Source: Clostridium oryzae | GTDB lineage: Bacteria > Bacillota > Clostridia > Clostridiales > Clostridiaceae | Reading direction: 5' to 3' | Length of the DNA: 64,000 bases | Assembly (NCBI RefSeq): GCF_002029235.1 | Contig: NZ_MZGV01000005.1 | Span: 1-64,000, forward strand | Shown here: in pieces, positions 17,543 to 27,600 of the stretch | Position numbering within the stretch: the first letter of the stretch is position 1 | How the letters are laid out: the number at the start of each line of letters is the position of its first letter | Program-made: the position numbers and the translations under genes | Notes under the pieces: generated by a model | Database searches by the model: none | What the model was told of the DNA's origin: nothing | What the model saw: the letters and a program-made list of their open reading frames with translations, nothing else

Positions 17543-18288
17543 TACAAAAAAGCCTCCTTTTTAAATGCTTTTACAGCTATAAAAGTAAACACTGCTCCTA
17601 TAAGCCCGACAATAATAATAGAAAATATTATTGTGCTTGTACTATTATCGTAAACTGATGCTATTATGCCTCTATTAATCCAGGTAAGAGGTGAAACATA
17701 ACTTACCTTTTCAACTAGCTTTCCCAAAGAACCCGTTGGAAAAAAAGTTCCCCCGAGGATAGCAAAAATACTAAGAGGAATATTTAATATTCCTTGGAGA
17801 GTATCAAAATTTTTAAATGCAATTCCTAGGTATATACCAATAGCCGATGACATAAAGGCCGTCATTAGAAATAAAGTAATTATAATCAAACCTGAATCTC
17901 CTATATATATATTTAATATTAGCTTTGAAACAAGCAAATCAAATATGGAACACAGCCACACAACAAAAGTACAGGATATTATTTTCGAAAACACTATGGC
18001 TTCATGCCCTATTGGTGCAGCTATAAACCTGTAGGAAGTTTTATAAAAACTCTCATCTTTCGCAACATACGCCATCGTTATTATGCTGGAAAAAATGAAA
18101 TACGGTATCATTACCAACGTATAATATCCATTTGATGTCACTGAACTATCACCTTTAAAGTAATTCGTTGCAATATATCCTAAAATAAAAGTCAGTCCTA
18201 TTGGATACACCACATTATAAAAAATTATAAAGAAATCCTTTAATCTTCTTTTTGTACCATAAGCTAAAAGCGATAAAAATCCTTCCAC
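17542..18288 (-). CDS. ABC-2 type permease, NodJ-like
   Basis: 248 residues with six membrane segments and the conserved C-terminal motif SPLTWINRGI found in ABC-2 permeases (PF01061). It pairs with the downstream permease. Probable drug or lipid exporter component. Confidence 0.82.
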   Translation of the reverse strand: MEGFLSLLAYGTKRRLKDFFIIFYNVVYPIGLTFILGYIATNYFKGDSSVTSNGYYTLVMIPYFIFSSIITMAYVAKDESFYKTSYRFIAAPIGHEAIVFSKIISCTFVVWLCSIFDLLVSKLILNIYIGDSGLIIITLFLMTAFMSSAIGIYLGIAFKNFDTLQGILNIPLSIFAILGGTFFPTGSLGKLVEKVSYVSPLTWINRGIIASVYDNSTSTIIFSIIIVGLIGAVFTFIAVKAFKKEAFL

Positions 18289-18299
18289 TTTAACACCTC

Positions 18300-19037
18300 C
18301 TAATCCCTAAGTTCCTTCCCTGTCAATTGTAAAAATATTTCCTCTAAATTGTCTTTACAATACTTATCCTTAAGTTCATCCTTGCTGCCCTGTTCTATGA
18401 TCTTCCCTTCATCCATTATTATTATCCTTGAACACACACTTTCAACTTCCTCCATATAATGGGATATATATATAATTGAAGTTCCCTGCTTATTTAGTTT
18501 TTTTACCGTTTCTAAGATGTTATTTCTTGATTGGGGATCGATACCTACCGTTGGTTCGTCCATAATAAGAAGTTTAGGCTGATGAGCTATTGCACATGCT
18601 ATATTAAGCCTTCTCTTCATTCCGCCGGAAAACTTAATTGGGAAATCACCTTTTCTTTCCCATAGCCCAACAAATTCAAGGGCTTTTCTAACACTATCCT
18701 TTAATTTAGTACCTTTTATTCCATACAAGCTGCAAAAAAATTTAACATTGTCATAAGCAGATAAATTACTAAAAACAGCTATGTCCTGTGGAACTACGCC
18801 TAGGTTTCTTTTGAAATAATTTTTATTAGAATTTATATCTTTATCGCAAAACAAAATGCTGCCATCGTCATAATCAACCACTGTAGATATCATATTTATA
18901 CTTGTACTCTTTCCAGCTCCATTAGGTCCCAAAAATCCAAGTATCTCATTTTCTTTTATTTCAAAGCTAATATTGTTAACTGCAGCCCTTTCACCATAAT
19001 TTTTTTTAAGATTCGTTACTGTAAGAATATTTTTCAT
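18300..19037 (-). CDS. ABC transporter ATP-binding protein
   Basis: About 245 residues. Walker A GPNGAGKST, signature FSGGMKRR (drug-exporter/DrrA type), Walker B LLIMDEPTV and switch SHY are visible. The start at 19037 is nine bases after GGAG; the in-frame ATG at 19046 lies too close to the site. It energises the two permeases and is controlled by the PadR protein upstream. Confidence 0.88.
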   Translation of the reverse strand: MKNILTVTNLKKNYGERAAVNNISFEIKENEILGFLGPNGAGKSTSINMISTVVDYDDGSILFCDKDINSNKNYFKRNLGVVPQDIAVFSNLSAYDNVKFFCSLYGIKGTKLKDSVRKALEFVGLWERKGDFPIKFSGGMKRRLNIACAIAHQPKLLIMDEPTVGIDPQSRNNILETVKKLNKQGTSIIYISHYMEEVESVCSRIIIMDEGKIIEQGSKDELKDKYCKDNLEEIFLQLTGKELRD

Positions 19038-19090
19038 ACCTATCATCTCCTATTAAATTAAAATATTTTATTTATACTATTATTTGTTGG

Positions 19091-19108
19091 ATATTCAACA
19101 TTGGATAT
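19091..19108. promoter_or_regulatory. PadR operator in front of the ABC operon
   Basis: ATATTCAACATTGGATAT, an inverted repeat of the form ATAyyCAA-N2-TTGrrTAT. The same motif occurs twice upstream of the padR-like gene (19874, 19905), linking regulator and transporter. Confidence 0.7.
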
Positions 19109-19115
19109 TGTGGTT

Positions 19116-19140
19116 AAAAAAAAGGAATAAATCCTTTTTT
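19116..19140 (-). terminator. Terminator of the PadR gene
   Basis: AAAAAAGGA/TCCTTTTTT hairpin at the PadR stop, next to the ABC operator. Confidence 0.7.
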
Positions 19141-19858
19141 ATTTTTGTGTAAGCAATTTTATAAATTCATTAAGCTTTTGTTCAAGATTGTCCGTAGGGT
19201 TCTGCATAATTTTAGCCTTAAACTTTTCTATCTTAGCATATTTTTCACAATCTATATCGTTATAATTCACATCATTAAGGGTTGAAAAATCTACATTGCT
19301 GATAAGCTGCTCCTGAGCATTATCTGATTCAATAACCTGATCCAGCTGTTCAAGCAGCGCTTCATGCCATTTTATCTGATAGTCAAGATTGGAAATGACC
19401 ATATCAAAATTAAGTACCTCCAGCTTAAGCGACTTTTCTGTGATTTTGATTTTTTTTCCTTTTTCCCACCATACCTTTTTCTCTCTAAGAACTTTTAAGT
19501 GTTTTTCCACACTGGCTGTTATCTCTTCCTTGGTCAACTTATTTATCATGGAATATATCATAAATTTATCAGATTCAGCACCTGCTATAGGCTTCTCAAG
19601 CTCTTTTTTTAGTGCATTTCTAAGCTCTTCTTTACCCGCATCCGTTATGTCATATATCTTTCTAATCCTAGCACCATTTCTTTCTTCCTTTAGGGTATAT
19701 ATATATCCTTCCTTTTCAAGCTTATCCAGTGCATAATATATAGAACCTGACTGAATCCTTGACCATTTGTCTATGCCGTTTACTTCTATAAATCTTTGTA
19801 TATTGTAGCCATGACTAGGCTTAATGTTTAAGAGATATAATATGAGCGCTCTTATCAT
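19139..19858 (-). CDS. PadR-family transcriptional regulator
   Basis: 239 residues with an N-terminal PadR winged helix (residues 1-85: LILYLLNIKPSHGYNIQRFIE, SGSIYYALDKLEKEGYI, YDITDAGKEEL), a helical dimerisation domain (Vir_act_alpha_C-like), and an extra acidic tail of about 70 residues. The ATG at 19858 is preceded by GGAGGAAT. Three matching palindromes around the gene argue for autorepression and repression of the ABC-2 operon; ligands of such PadR proteins are often the exported drug. Confidence 0.85.
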   Translation of the reverse strand: MIRALILYLLNIKPSHGYNIQRFIEVNGIDKWSRIQSGSIYYALDKLEKEGYIYTLKEERNGARIRKIYDITDAGKEELRNALKKELEKPIAGAESDKFMIYSMINKLTKEEITASVEKHLKVLREKKVWWEKGKKIKITEKSLKLEVLNFDMVISNLDYQIKWHEALLEQLDQVIESDNAQEQLISNVDFSTLNDVNYNDIDCEKYAKIEKFKAKIMQNPTDNLEQKLNEFIKLLTQK

Positions 19859-19873
19859 TTTTAATTCCTCCAC

Positions 19874-19891
19874 ATATCCAACATTGAGTAT
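19874..19891. promoter_or_regulatory. PadR operator, proximal
   Basis: ATATCCAACATTGAGTAT, 16 bases upstream of the PadR start, overlapping the ribosome-site region. Confidence 0.7.
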
Positions 19892-19904
19892 ATGTATATA
19901 TATT

Positions 19905-19922
19905 ATATCCAACCTTGAGTAT
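19905..19922. promoter_or_regulatory. PadR operator, distal
   Basis: ATATCCAACCTTGAGTAT, one base different from the proximal site and 31 bases (about three helical turns) away, which suits cooperative binding on one face. Confidence 0.7.
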
Positions 19923-19951
19923 TGTCAATATTTATCTTCTGAATCTATCTG

Positions 19952-20368
19952 TTATTTCCATATCATTATGAATGTTCCTATAATCATAAATGCACTTGCT
20001 AATAATGTCTTCAATGTAAATTGCTCACCAAGAATAACGAAAGCTAAAATCAATGTTAATACGATACTGGATTTATCTATAATAGCAACCTGTGAAACAT
20101 TGCCTACAGAAATTGCTCTATAATAAAATATCCATGAAAGTCCAGTAGCCAATCCAGATAAAATTAAAAAAGTCCAATTCTGCTTTGTAAGACCTTTGAT
20201 TGCATTTTGACCACCTGCTGAAAACACTATACCCCAGGATAGAATTACAACTACAACTGTACGAATAGCTGTCGCAAGATTAGAGTCCACTCCCTTCATA
20301 CCTATTTTAGCAAGAATAGATGTCAATGCGGCAAATACTGCCGATAGTATTGCGAATAACTTCCACAT
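19952..20368 (-). CDS. EamA-like small membrane transporter
   Basis: 138 residues with five hydrophobic segments, a half-size EamA/DMT unit (a complete ten-segment transporter has two). The conserved pattern FYYRAISVGNVSQVAIIDKSS and the end LLASAFMIIGTFIMIWK fit this family. Such proteins may dimerise for metabolite export. The ATG at 20368 has AAAGGAG upstream. Single gene. Confidence 0.78.
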   Translation of the reverse strand: MWKLFAILSAVFAALTSILAKIGMKGVDSNLATAIRTVVVVILSWGIVFSAGGQNAIKGLTKQNWTFLILSGLATGLSWIFYYRAISVGNVSQVAIIDKSSIVLTLILAFVILGEQFTLKTLLASAFMIIGTFIMIWK

Positions 20369-20452
20369 TTTTAAGTCTCCTTTTTTATACATTATTAATA
20401 CTAATGTTCCTTAGCTCAATTCTACTTTCATTTATAACGTTTTTCAATATAT

Positions 20453-20645
20453 AAAAATGGTTACACCCTATGTCGGCTAGTTCCGCTCGTTAAGCAATTT
20501 CACCGCATCTTTTAGTCAAATTTCCTAATGGTTCATAACTCGGCTGCGCCTCAAACAATTCGCCATCTTAACGGAAATTTGCCTAAAAGACACGGATAAT
20601 TACTAAACTCGCTCCAAATGCCTCCGTCGGGTGTAACCATTTTTA
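20453..20645. repeat. Palindromic intergenic element, copy R2 with terminal inverted repeats
   Basis: About 190 bases with 16-base ends AAAAATGGTTACACCC and its complement. The interior is the reverse complement of the element at 4799-5060. It is followed by the tail TAATGCCCTAACTCTTAAT, seen after two other elements. No coding capacity; MITE-like. Confidence 0.65.
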
Positions 20646-20841
20646 ATGCCCTAACTCTTAATTTTTACATAATATTTTTATTTTATTAATTCTGTTACCT
20701 TCGTATCTTAATTCGCTAAATTCAAAATATATTATTATTTCTTTTTAATCCCTTCGTAAACACGATGTATTGTTGTTTTATTTAGTGATGTATCTTAATA
20801 TTAATTAAAAGTTATCCACAATTGGTAAAAATCATAAATTT

Positions 20842-21582
20842 TTAGGCTACGCAGCTATCCTTTTGCTTCCTATTATGCTTAATTCTCTTTTTAAATTCCT
20901 CTACCGATCTATTAATAATTAATTCTTCAGGAAAATCAACTTCCTTCAAAAGTTTACTTGCAAAATCAAATCTCGCAACATCAACATCTACATGAGCATC
21001 GCTTCCCATTATTATCGGGACATCATATTTTTTACATAAATTCAGCATTTCAATATTGTTTCTTACTCCATTCTTACGCTTATTTATTGGATTTAATGAA
21101 TTATTGTTAAGTTCTAAAAACGTGTTATAGTCTCTTGATGCTTTTACAACTGCCTCATAATTTAAGGGGCATCTTCCATCGTCAGGATGACTTATAATAT
21201 CTATATCAGGATTTTTAATTGCCGAAATCACCGCATTAGTATTTTGATCAATAGTCCCAAACTTATAACATTGATAATGTATACCTGCAATTCTTATATC
21301 TAAAGCATTTATTGCTTTCTGCTCCAAACTGAGACTTCCCTCGTAGTCTATAATGTTAATCTCTGATCCGAACATTAGCTCAACTCCATACATTTCTCTT
21401 GGAACCACTTTTATATTTCTAAAATAGATGCTATCACAGGTTCCTGGTATGCCTGGTGCATGTTCTGTTATTCCAAGCAATTTTATATCTTTTTCAGAAG
21501 CTGCCTTAGCCATCTCCCTTATAGTACTATAAGCATGTCCACTTGCAAGCGTATGAGTATGCATATCTAATTCTATTTTCAT
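20842..21582 (-). CDS. PHP-domain phosphatase (YcdX-like)
   Basis: A metal-dependent phosphoesterase of the PHP family, 246 residues. Metal ligands are visible in order: DMHTHT at the N-terminus, GITEHAP, ISHPDDGRC and GSDAHVDVD near the C-terminus. Closest to YcdX/histidinol-phosphatase-like proteins; the true substrate is unknown and no histidine-biosynthesis genes adjoin it. The ATG at 21582 follows AAGGAG, so the upstream GTG (21591) is not needed. Confidence 0.85.
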   Translation of the reverse strand: MKIELDMHTHTLASGHAYSTIREMAKAASEKDIKLLGITEHAPGIPGTCDSIYFRNIKVVPREMYGVELMFGSEINIIDYEGSLSLEQKAINALDIRIAGIHYQCYKFGTIDQNTNAVISAIKNPDIDIISHPDDGRCPLNYEAVVKASRDYNTFLELNNNSLNPINKRKNGVRNNIEMLNLCKKYDVPIIMGSDAHVDVDVARFDFASKLLKEVDFPEELIINRSVEEFKKRIKHNRKQKDSCVA

Positions 21583-21824
21583 TATAAACACTCCTTAAAT
21601 CCATTTTGTATGTAATACAGTCTGAATTTGTATATCACATATCTGTCATAACCAAAATATATTATAGCACATATTTGTAATTATAAAAGTATTAAACGCA
21701 TTATATTAGTCAATATGCACGATATAGTATATCATATATAAAATATAAAGTAGAAAAGGAAATGTTGTGGCTCTACGGAGGCTGATCCATTCATTAAATG
21801 CTTGTACGCGAATTTCTAGAGACT

Positions 21825-21855
21825 AAAAAAAGCTCTGCAAATCCAGAGCTTTTTT
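21825..21855. terminator. Bidirectional terminator
   Basis: AAAAAAGCTCTG/CAGAGCTTTTTT perfect stem just after the stop of the secreted repeat protein. Confidence 0.85.
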
Positions 21856-21864
21856 ATTACTTAA

Positions 21865-22383
21865 TTATTTAACGCCGATATTAACTTTTGAATTAAGTTT
21901 ACCATAACTAAAGTTGATTTCTATATAACCGCCGTTTTTGCTTTGCCAAACATATGCCATTGTGGATCCACTAGATGTTTTATATTGACTCGTTAAGACT
22001 CCACTGCCTAATATAGCTTTAACTTTTTTATAAGTCATTCCTTGCTTAAGCTTCTTATATTTTGCTTTTGTTACATTTGAAATTTTATTATTCAAATTGT
22101 TCTGTGATTTTGTTATGGCTTTTCCATTCTGTATTCCTACTATAATGTATTTATCTCCATTATCAGTCTTCCATGAGTATACAGTTGATTTATATCCCTC
22201 TGTTGATGAAGAACTATCAACTTTTCCTTTTCCTAAAATATGTTTAACCTGAGAATAACTCATACCCATCTTTACTTTTAAGAAACTACTGTAAGTAACT
22301 CTAGTTTTAGCACTTACCGAAACACTTAATGTAAACATAAATAGCAAAATAAGTATTGACACAAATGATTTTTTTAGCTTCAA
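21865..22383 (-). CDS. Secreted SmpA/DUF3862-like repeat protein, paralogue
   Basis: A paralogue of the protein at 10767-11282: signal peptide (FVSILILLFMFTLSVSVSA), then two units starting FLKVKMGMSYSQVKHILGKG and YKKLKQGMTYKKVKAILGSG, each followed by a YxW strand. The likely start is a TTG at 22383 (a second TTG at 22389) after a GGGGGG ribosome site, the same unusual start layout as its paralogue. Function unknown; extracellular or wall-associated. Confidence 0.72.
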   Translation of the reverse strand: MKLKKSFVSILILLFMFTLSVSVSAKTRVTYSSFLKVKMGMSYSQVKHILGKGKVDSSSSTEGYKSTVYSWKTDNGDKYIIVGIQNGKAITKSQNNLNNKISNVTKAKYKKLKQGMTYKKVKAILGSGVLTSQYKTSSGSTMAYVWQSKNGGYIEINFSYGKLNSKVNIGVK

Positions 22384-22728
22384 AATCAATCCCCCCTATG
22401 ATTTAAATTGTATAAATAGCATTTTCATGCTACAAATAACTATTTTACCATTTCTATACCAATATATTAAATGCCTATTAATCTCGAATTTAGCCATTAG
22501 AATAGAATATATATTATATCATTCCATATTTCCGTATTTTATTCGTCTTTAATCACTTTTTGATTAATTTTAAACTTATACTATAAATTAGTAACAATAA
22601 TATCCACTAGAGCAGAAACCATATACCCTTCAAGAACAGCTTAATTGCTGCCATGCATAAATTTTATACATGATGGGAAATGTAAAATATAAAATTGACA
22701 ATCATATTGAAAAGGAGAACGTAAATAT
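22384..22728. other. Intergenic region before the P450 gene
   Basis: Holds a possible P450 promoter TTGATT (22560-22565), 16 bases, TATAAA (22582-22587), and a small hairpin CATGCATAAA/TTATACATG near 22653-22673 in the leader. Nothing else is recognisable. Confidence 0.4.
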
Positions 22729-23994
22729 ATGTTAACAAAGGAACGTATCACAATGGATGAAAGCCTAGACAGCACATTGTCCCTTTCTCGCGAAGGATAC
22801 CTGTTTATAAAAAACAAGGCAGACAATTTGCAAACCAGCCTTTTTCAAACTCATTTATTAGGACAAAATATAATCTGCATGACTGGTGAAGGCGCCGCAA
22901 AAATTTTTTACGACCCCGAACTCTTTGAAAGAACAGGAGCTGCACCTAAACGAGTACAGAAAACATTGTTTGGTGAAAATGCTATACAGACTATGGATGG
23001 TCAAGCACATATCCACCGAAAAAATCTCTTCATATCACTTACCTCATCACAGCATCAGGAGATACTATCTGAATTAGTAAAGGAAGGATTAGAAAACTCA
23101 ATCAGTAGATGGGCGCAGAGTAAAGAAGTAGTACTTTTTGATGAAGCAAAGATACTATTATGTCAGGCTGCCTGCCATTGGGCTGGGGTTCCACTTAATG
23201 AATCCGAAATTGAAGACCGTGCTGAGGATTTCAGTCAAATGGTAGATGGCTTTGGTGCGGTGGGACTAAGGTACTGGAAAGGTGAAATAGCAAGGAATAT
23301 AACTGAAAAATGGATAAGAGGAATAATTGAAGATGTTCGTTCTGGAAGACTTACTGCCAAAGAAGATTCACCATTATATGCTATAGCTTTTTATAGAGAA
23401 CTTGATGGTAGTGAGTTAGATGATCAGATGGCCGCTGTGGAACTAATTAACCTATTACGGCCTATTGTAGCCATTTCTACATACATTACGTTCGCAGCTT
23501 TAGCTCTATGCGATCATATAGAATGTAAGCAGAAAATACTTACAGACAACAGCAATTATCTAGAAATGTTTGTTCAGGAAGTCCGCCGTTACTATCCGTT
23601 TACTCCCTTTGTGGGTGCAAAAGTAAAAAAAGACTTTGTAATTAATGGATGCCAATTTAAAAAAGACACTCTTGTATTACTTGACGTATACGGCACCAAC
23701 CATGATTCACGTATCTGGAAGGAACCAAATAAATTTTATCCGGAACGCTTTAAGGAATGGAATGAAAGTCCATTTAATTTTATACCTCAAGGCGGAGGAG
23801 ATGCTGCCACTTCACATCGCTGTCCTGGCGAAGAAATTACAACAGAAATTATGAAGACATGCGTAGATTTTCTTGTTAACAGTATAGAATTTAAAGTTCC
23901 CCCGCAAAATTTGAGATATAACCTAGCAAGAATACCTTCACTGCCTAAGAGTGGATTTGTAATGAGTAATGTCAGAAGAAAAAATATTCTTTAG
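22729..23994 (+). CDS. Cytochrome P450 peroxygenase, CYP152 type
   Basis: A 421-residue fatty-acid hydroxylase of the H2O2-using CYP152 branch (B. subtilis YbdT/P450-BSbeta and the C. acetobutylicum enzyme are known members). The heme-cysteine loop FIPQGGG...HRCPGEE has the long CYP152 form. The I-helix carries LLRPIVAI, whose Arg-Pro replaces the usual acid-alcohol pair and salt-bridges the fatty-acid carboxylate. EVRRYYP is the ExxR helix. No redoxin partner gene is needed or present. Role may be peroxide removal or fatty-acid alpha/beta-hydroxylation in an anaerobe. Confidence 0.9.
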   Translation: MLTKERITMDESLDSTLSLSREGYLFIKNKADNLQTSLFQTHLLGQNIICMTGEGAAKIFYDPELFERTGAAPKRVQKTLFGENAIQTMDGQAHIHRKNLFISLTSSQHQEILSELVKEGLENSISRWAQSKEVVLFDEAKILLCQAACHWAGVPLNESEIEDRAEDFSQMVDGFGAVGLRYWKGEIARNITEKWIRGIIEDVRSGRLTAKEDSPLYAIAFYRELDGSELDDQMAAVELINLLRPIVAISTYITFAALALCDHIECKQKILTDNSNYLEMFVQEVRRYYPFTPFVGAKVKKDFVINGCQFKKDTLVLLDVYGTNHDSRIWKEPNKFYPERFKEWNESPFNFIPQGGGDAATSHRCPGEEITTEIMKTCVDFLVNSIEFKVPPQNLRYNLARIPSLPKSGFVMSNVRRKNIL

Positions 23995-24022
23995 CCATCC
24001 TTTTAAATTAGAATTTATCTAG

Positions 24023-24096
24023 TAGTTAAGAAGTAAGAGTTATGAATAAAACCCTGGAGTTCTTATAATGATACTTCTTAACTATTATCTTTTTTA
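24023..24096 (+). terminator. Terminator of the P450 gene
   Basis: TAGTTAAGAAGTA pairs with TACTTCTTAACTA around a 36-base loop, followed by a TTATCTTTTTT tract. Confidence 0.75.
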
Positions 24097-24150
24097 CCTT
24101 ACTTATTTATAAATTACTATATTCTGTAACACAATCAAGCAAATAAAATA

Positions 24151-24612
24151 CTATTTCTTACTTTTATCGATAAGCTCCTGAAATTTTTCCAATCCCCTTA
24201 CTACTTCCTTTAAATCGTCAATCGATGCGTTTTTAGCAATATCAGCGAAAAATTCGTTTCTTATTTCCACAACATTGAATTTTTTTGAAAAGTCCTGAGA
24301 TAATGATAATTTTACTGTTCTGCGATTTTCCTCAGGAATTTCACGTATTATGACTCCTTGATCTACCAAACGGTCAACTATACCTGAAACAGTACTCTTT
24401 GACAAATTTAATAATTTACTCAACTCTTGTATATTGATTTCTGGATTTTTATATATAGCAAGAATTGAAAACAACTGCGAACCTGAAAAACCGAATTGCT
24501 CTGTTTTTTCAACAAAATAATCACTAAAATTCTTTTGCAATGCTCTAAAAAGCGATACTAATTTTTCAATATATTCGCTTTCTGTATACTCCACTTTGTT
24601 ATTCTCTATCAT
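24151..24612 (-). CDS. MarR-family regulator, distal member of the exporter operon
   Basis: 153 residues with a central winged helix (INIQELSKLLNLSKSTVSGIVDRLVDQGVIIRE, ENRRTVKLSLS). It resembles the other MarR protein of this locus (29841-30284), for example LSKSTVSGI(V/I)DR in both, so the two flank the ABC pair. The ATG at 24612 has AGGAGG; a longer frame to 24654 is unlikely. Probably a second repressor in the same operon. Confidence 0.85.
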   Translation of the reverse strand: MIENNKVEYTESEYIEKLVSLFRALQKNFSDYFVEKTEQFGFSGSQLFSILAIYKNPEINIQELSKLLNLSKSTVSGIVDRLVDQGVIIREIPEENRRTVKLSLSQDFSKKFNVVEIRNEFFADIAKNASIDDLKEVVRGLEKFQELIDKSKK

Positions 24613-24696
24613 ACTTACCTCCTGATATGGGTTTAATACTTTTTCAGTATACATTTATTAATGTTAGAGAAATTCTTATGATAAGTCAAGAATATA

Positions 24697-27600
24697 CTAT
24701 ACAGCATCGTTTTCTAGGTCAGCTCCTGTGAATTGGCTGTTATAAAGATCTGCATAGAAACCTCCTTGATTGAGTAATTCCTTATGATTACCCATTTCTA
24801 TGATAGTTCCGTTTTTCATAACCAAGATAAGTTCTGCATCACGAATAGTAGAAAGTCTGTGTGCAATTACGAAGCTTGTTCTACCCTTCATTAAATTAGC
24901 CATAGCCTTTTGTATTAATACTTCTGTTCTGGTATCAACACTGCTTGTAGCCTCATCAAGTATCAAGATTGTAGGATCTGCAAGTATTGCACGAGCAATG
25001 GTTAAAAGCTGTTTTTGTCCCTGGGAAATATTAGTTCCTTCTTCATTAAGAATTGTATCATAGCCTTCAGGCAGCGTTCTTATAAAATGATCTGCATGGG
25101 CAGCCTTTGCTGCACGAACAATATCTTCCATAGTAGCTCCTTCTTTTCCATAGGCTATATTATCCTTAATTGAACCATTATACAACCACGTATCTTGAAG
25201 AACCATACCAAACATCTTACGTAATTCACTTCTCTTAATATCATTTATATTAACACCATCAATAGCTATCTTACCTGCATTTATTTCATAAAAACGCATT
25301 AACAGATTTACAAGTGTTGTTTTACCCGCTCCAGTAGGTCCAACAATAGCAATTGTATGTCCTTGCTTTACATCCAAGTTCATGTTTTCTATCAAAGGTA
25401 CCTCTTCCATATATCTAAAATCAACATGTTCAAAGGTAACTTCTCCCTTTGGATTTTCCAATACTACTGCATCGCTGCTGTCCGCAATTTCCTCTTCCTC
25501 GTCCAGTATCTGAAACACACGTTCAGCACAAGCTACAGTTGATTGTATAACATTAGATATATTAGCAGTCTGAGTTATTGGCATAGTAAAGGATCTAGAA
25601 TATTGAATGAAGGCTAGAATATCACCTAAACCCAGCAGACTTTTTGTAATCCATATACCACCAACAATGCTTATTCCGACATAACCCAAGTTACTTATAA
25701 AATTCATCAAAGGGAACATTATACCGGAAACAAATTGGGCCTTCCAGCCTGCACTTTTAAGTCTTTTATTTATAGCTTCAAACTCTTCTATTGACTCTTT
25801 TTCATGGCCAAAAGCTTTTACTATTTTATGTCCTGTATACATTTCTTCTACATGTCCACTGATAAGTCCCATTTCCTTCTGTTGAGCAGCAAAAAACTTT
25901 TGGGACTTCTTTGCAATAGCTGCTGTAACTATAATGTACAAAGGTAATGTTGCTATAACAATCAATGTCAAAGTAGGACTTATTGTAACCATCATTATTA
26001 TATAACCAATTATAGTGATAACAGATGTAATTATCTGTGTTAAACTCTGCTGCAAGGTAGTGGAGATAGTATCAACATCATTGGTAACACGGCTTAGTAT
26101 ATCACCATGAGAGTGCATATCAAAATACTTAAGAGGTAATCTTGCAAGCTTTTCATCCACTTCTCTTCTTAAATCACGGACAGTCTTCTGTGAAACCCCT
26201 GACATAACAAGACCCATTGTTAAATTGAAAAGTGCACTTATTACGTACATTCCAATAAGTACAATAACTATATTACCAATGTAACGGAAATCATATTTAC
26301 CGTTTGTATCTCTTATTGCTGTTATTACTGAATTCATTTGATCATCAGTAAGGTTTACATTATCTTTTGGATTTGTTGGAGCATTATCCATAGACTTTGT
26401 CAATTTACTTCCTAAATCCAAAATTTTCTTACACACATCTGCCCTTTTATTTGCATCTGTTAATTTATCAAGCTTTGGCAATGCAATAAATTCCTGAATT
26501 GACTTTATACTCTTTGTGTCTATTTTATTCTTTGATTTTGAACCTTTAGAAATATCATCCGTATCAGGCATATCTCTGAATATGTCTAACATTTTACTTG
26601 TAACTTTGGCTTTTTGGTTAGTATCAGTTATCGAATTTAACATTGGCAAACCTAATAATTCTTTTACGCTTTTGAGCTGTTTAGTATCCATTGTGTCACT
26701 TGAATCTTTACTTGAACCATTATCTATTTTAGGCATTTCTCCAAAAATATCAACTAGCTTGATTGCAGCTGCAGTCTTTTTCTTTGAATCCTTAATACTA
26801 TTTATATCTGATATTTTCAATAAGTCTTTTATCGTGTTCAAGTCTGATTTATTTATCTTGCTTCCAGAACTTGAAGTATCACTGCTGCTTGACATATCAG
26901 GCATATCTTTAAATATATCAATAAGCTTACTTAAAGTTTTCTTCTTTTCTTCAGAGTCTTTAATTTTATTTATGGATGGAAGCTTTAACAGTTTTTTTAC
27001 AGCCTTCTCAGCCTTAGTATTCATATTAGAATTTGTACTGGAAGTTTTAGCAGTAAAATCTGTCATCTTTGCAATTCTTGAATACACTTCATCCATTTCT
27101 GCCGTATCAAGACTCATTGAACTTTGTGTTGCGCTGCCCCCCGGCAACTTCTTAGCAACACTCATGAATTCCTTAATCACAGTAACTTTACTATTTCCAG
27201 CTTGAGTTTGATCCAGCATTGGAATATTTAATAGTTCCTTTAATGTAGTTAAGCTAGCTTTATCAACTTGACCATTTGATGGCATAGCCTGAAGTATATC
27301 AATAAATTGAAGTGTAATTTGAACTCTTTTTGTCCTATTACTTGTTGAATCAATCATTGGCAGCTTCATTAGTTTTTGAATAACAGCCTGAGTTTTAGCA
27401 TCCGGCTGAGTAGTTGTCTTGGCAGCCTTTTTAGTTGTCTGTTGTGTTGTCTGAGCTGACTGCTGCGTTGCCTGCTGTGCTGTCTGTTTTCCCTTCTGTT
27501 TTGCCTGAGCTGCCTTCTGGGCCGCTGCTAGTTGTTCCGCCTGCTTCATTTGTTTCTGAATTTTAGTAACCATTGTTTTCTGGGCTGCAGCCATCTGATT

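Noticed and set aside
26516-27205. Plus-strand ORF of 229 codons inside the giant exporter
   Set aside because: Mirror of the repeat region of the minus-strand gene, whose frame, domains and ribosome site are clear.
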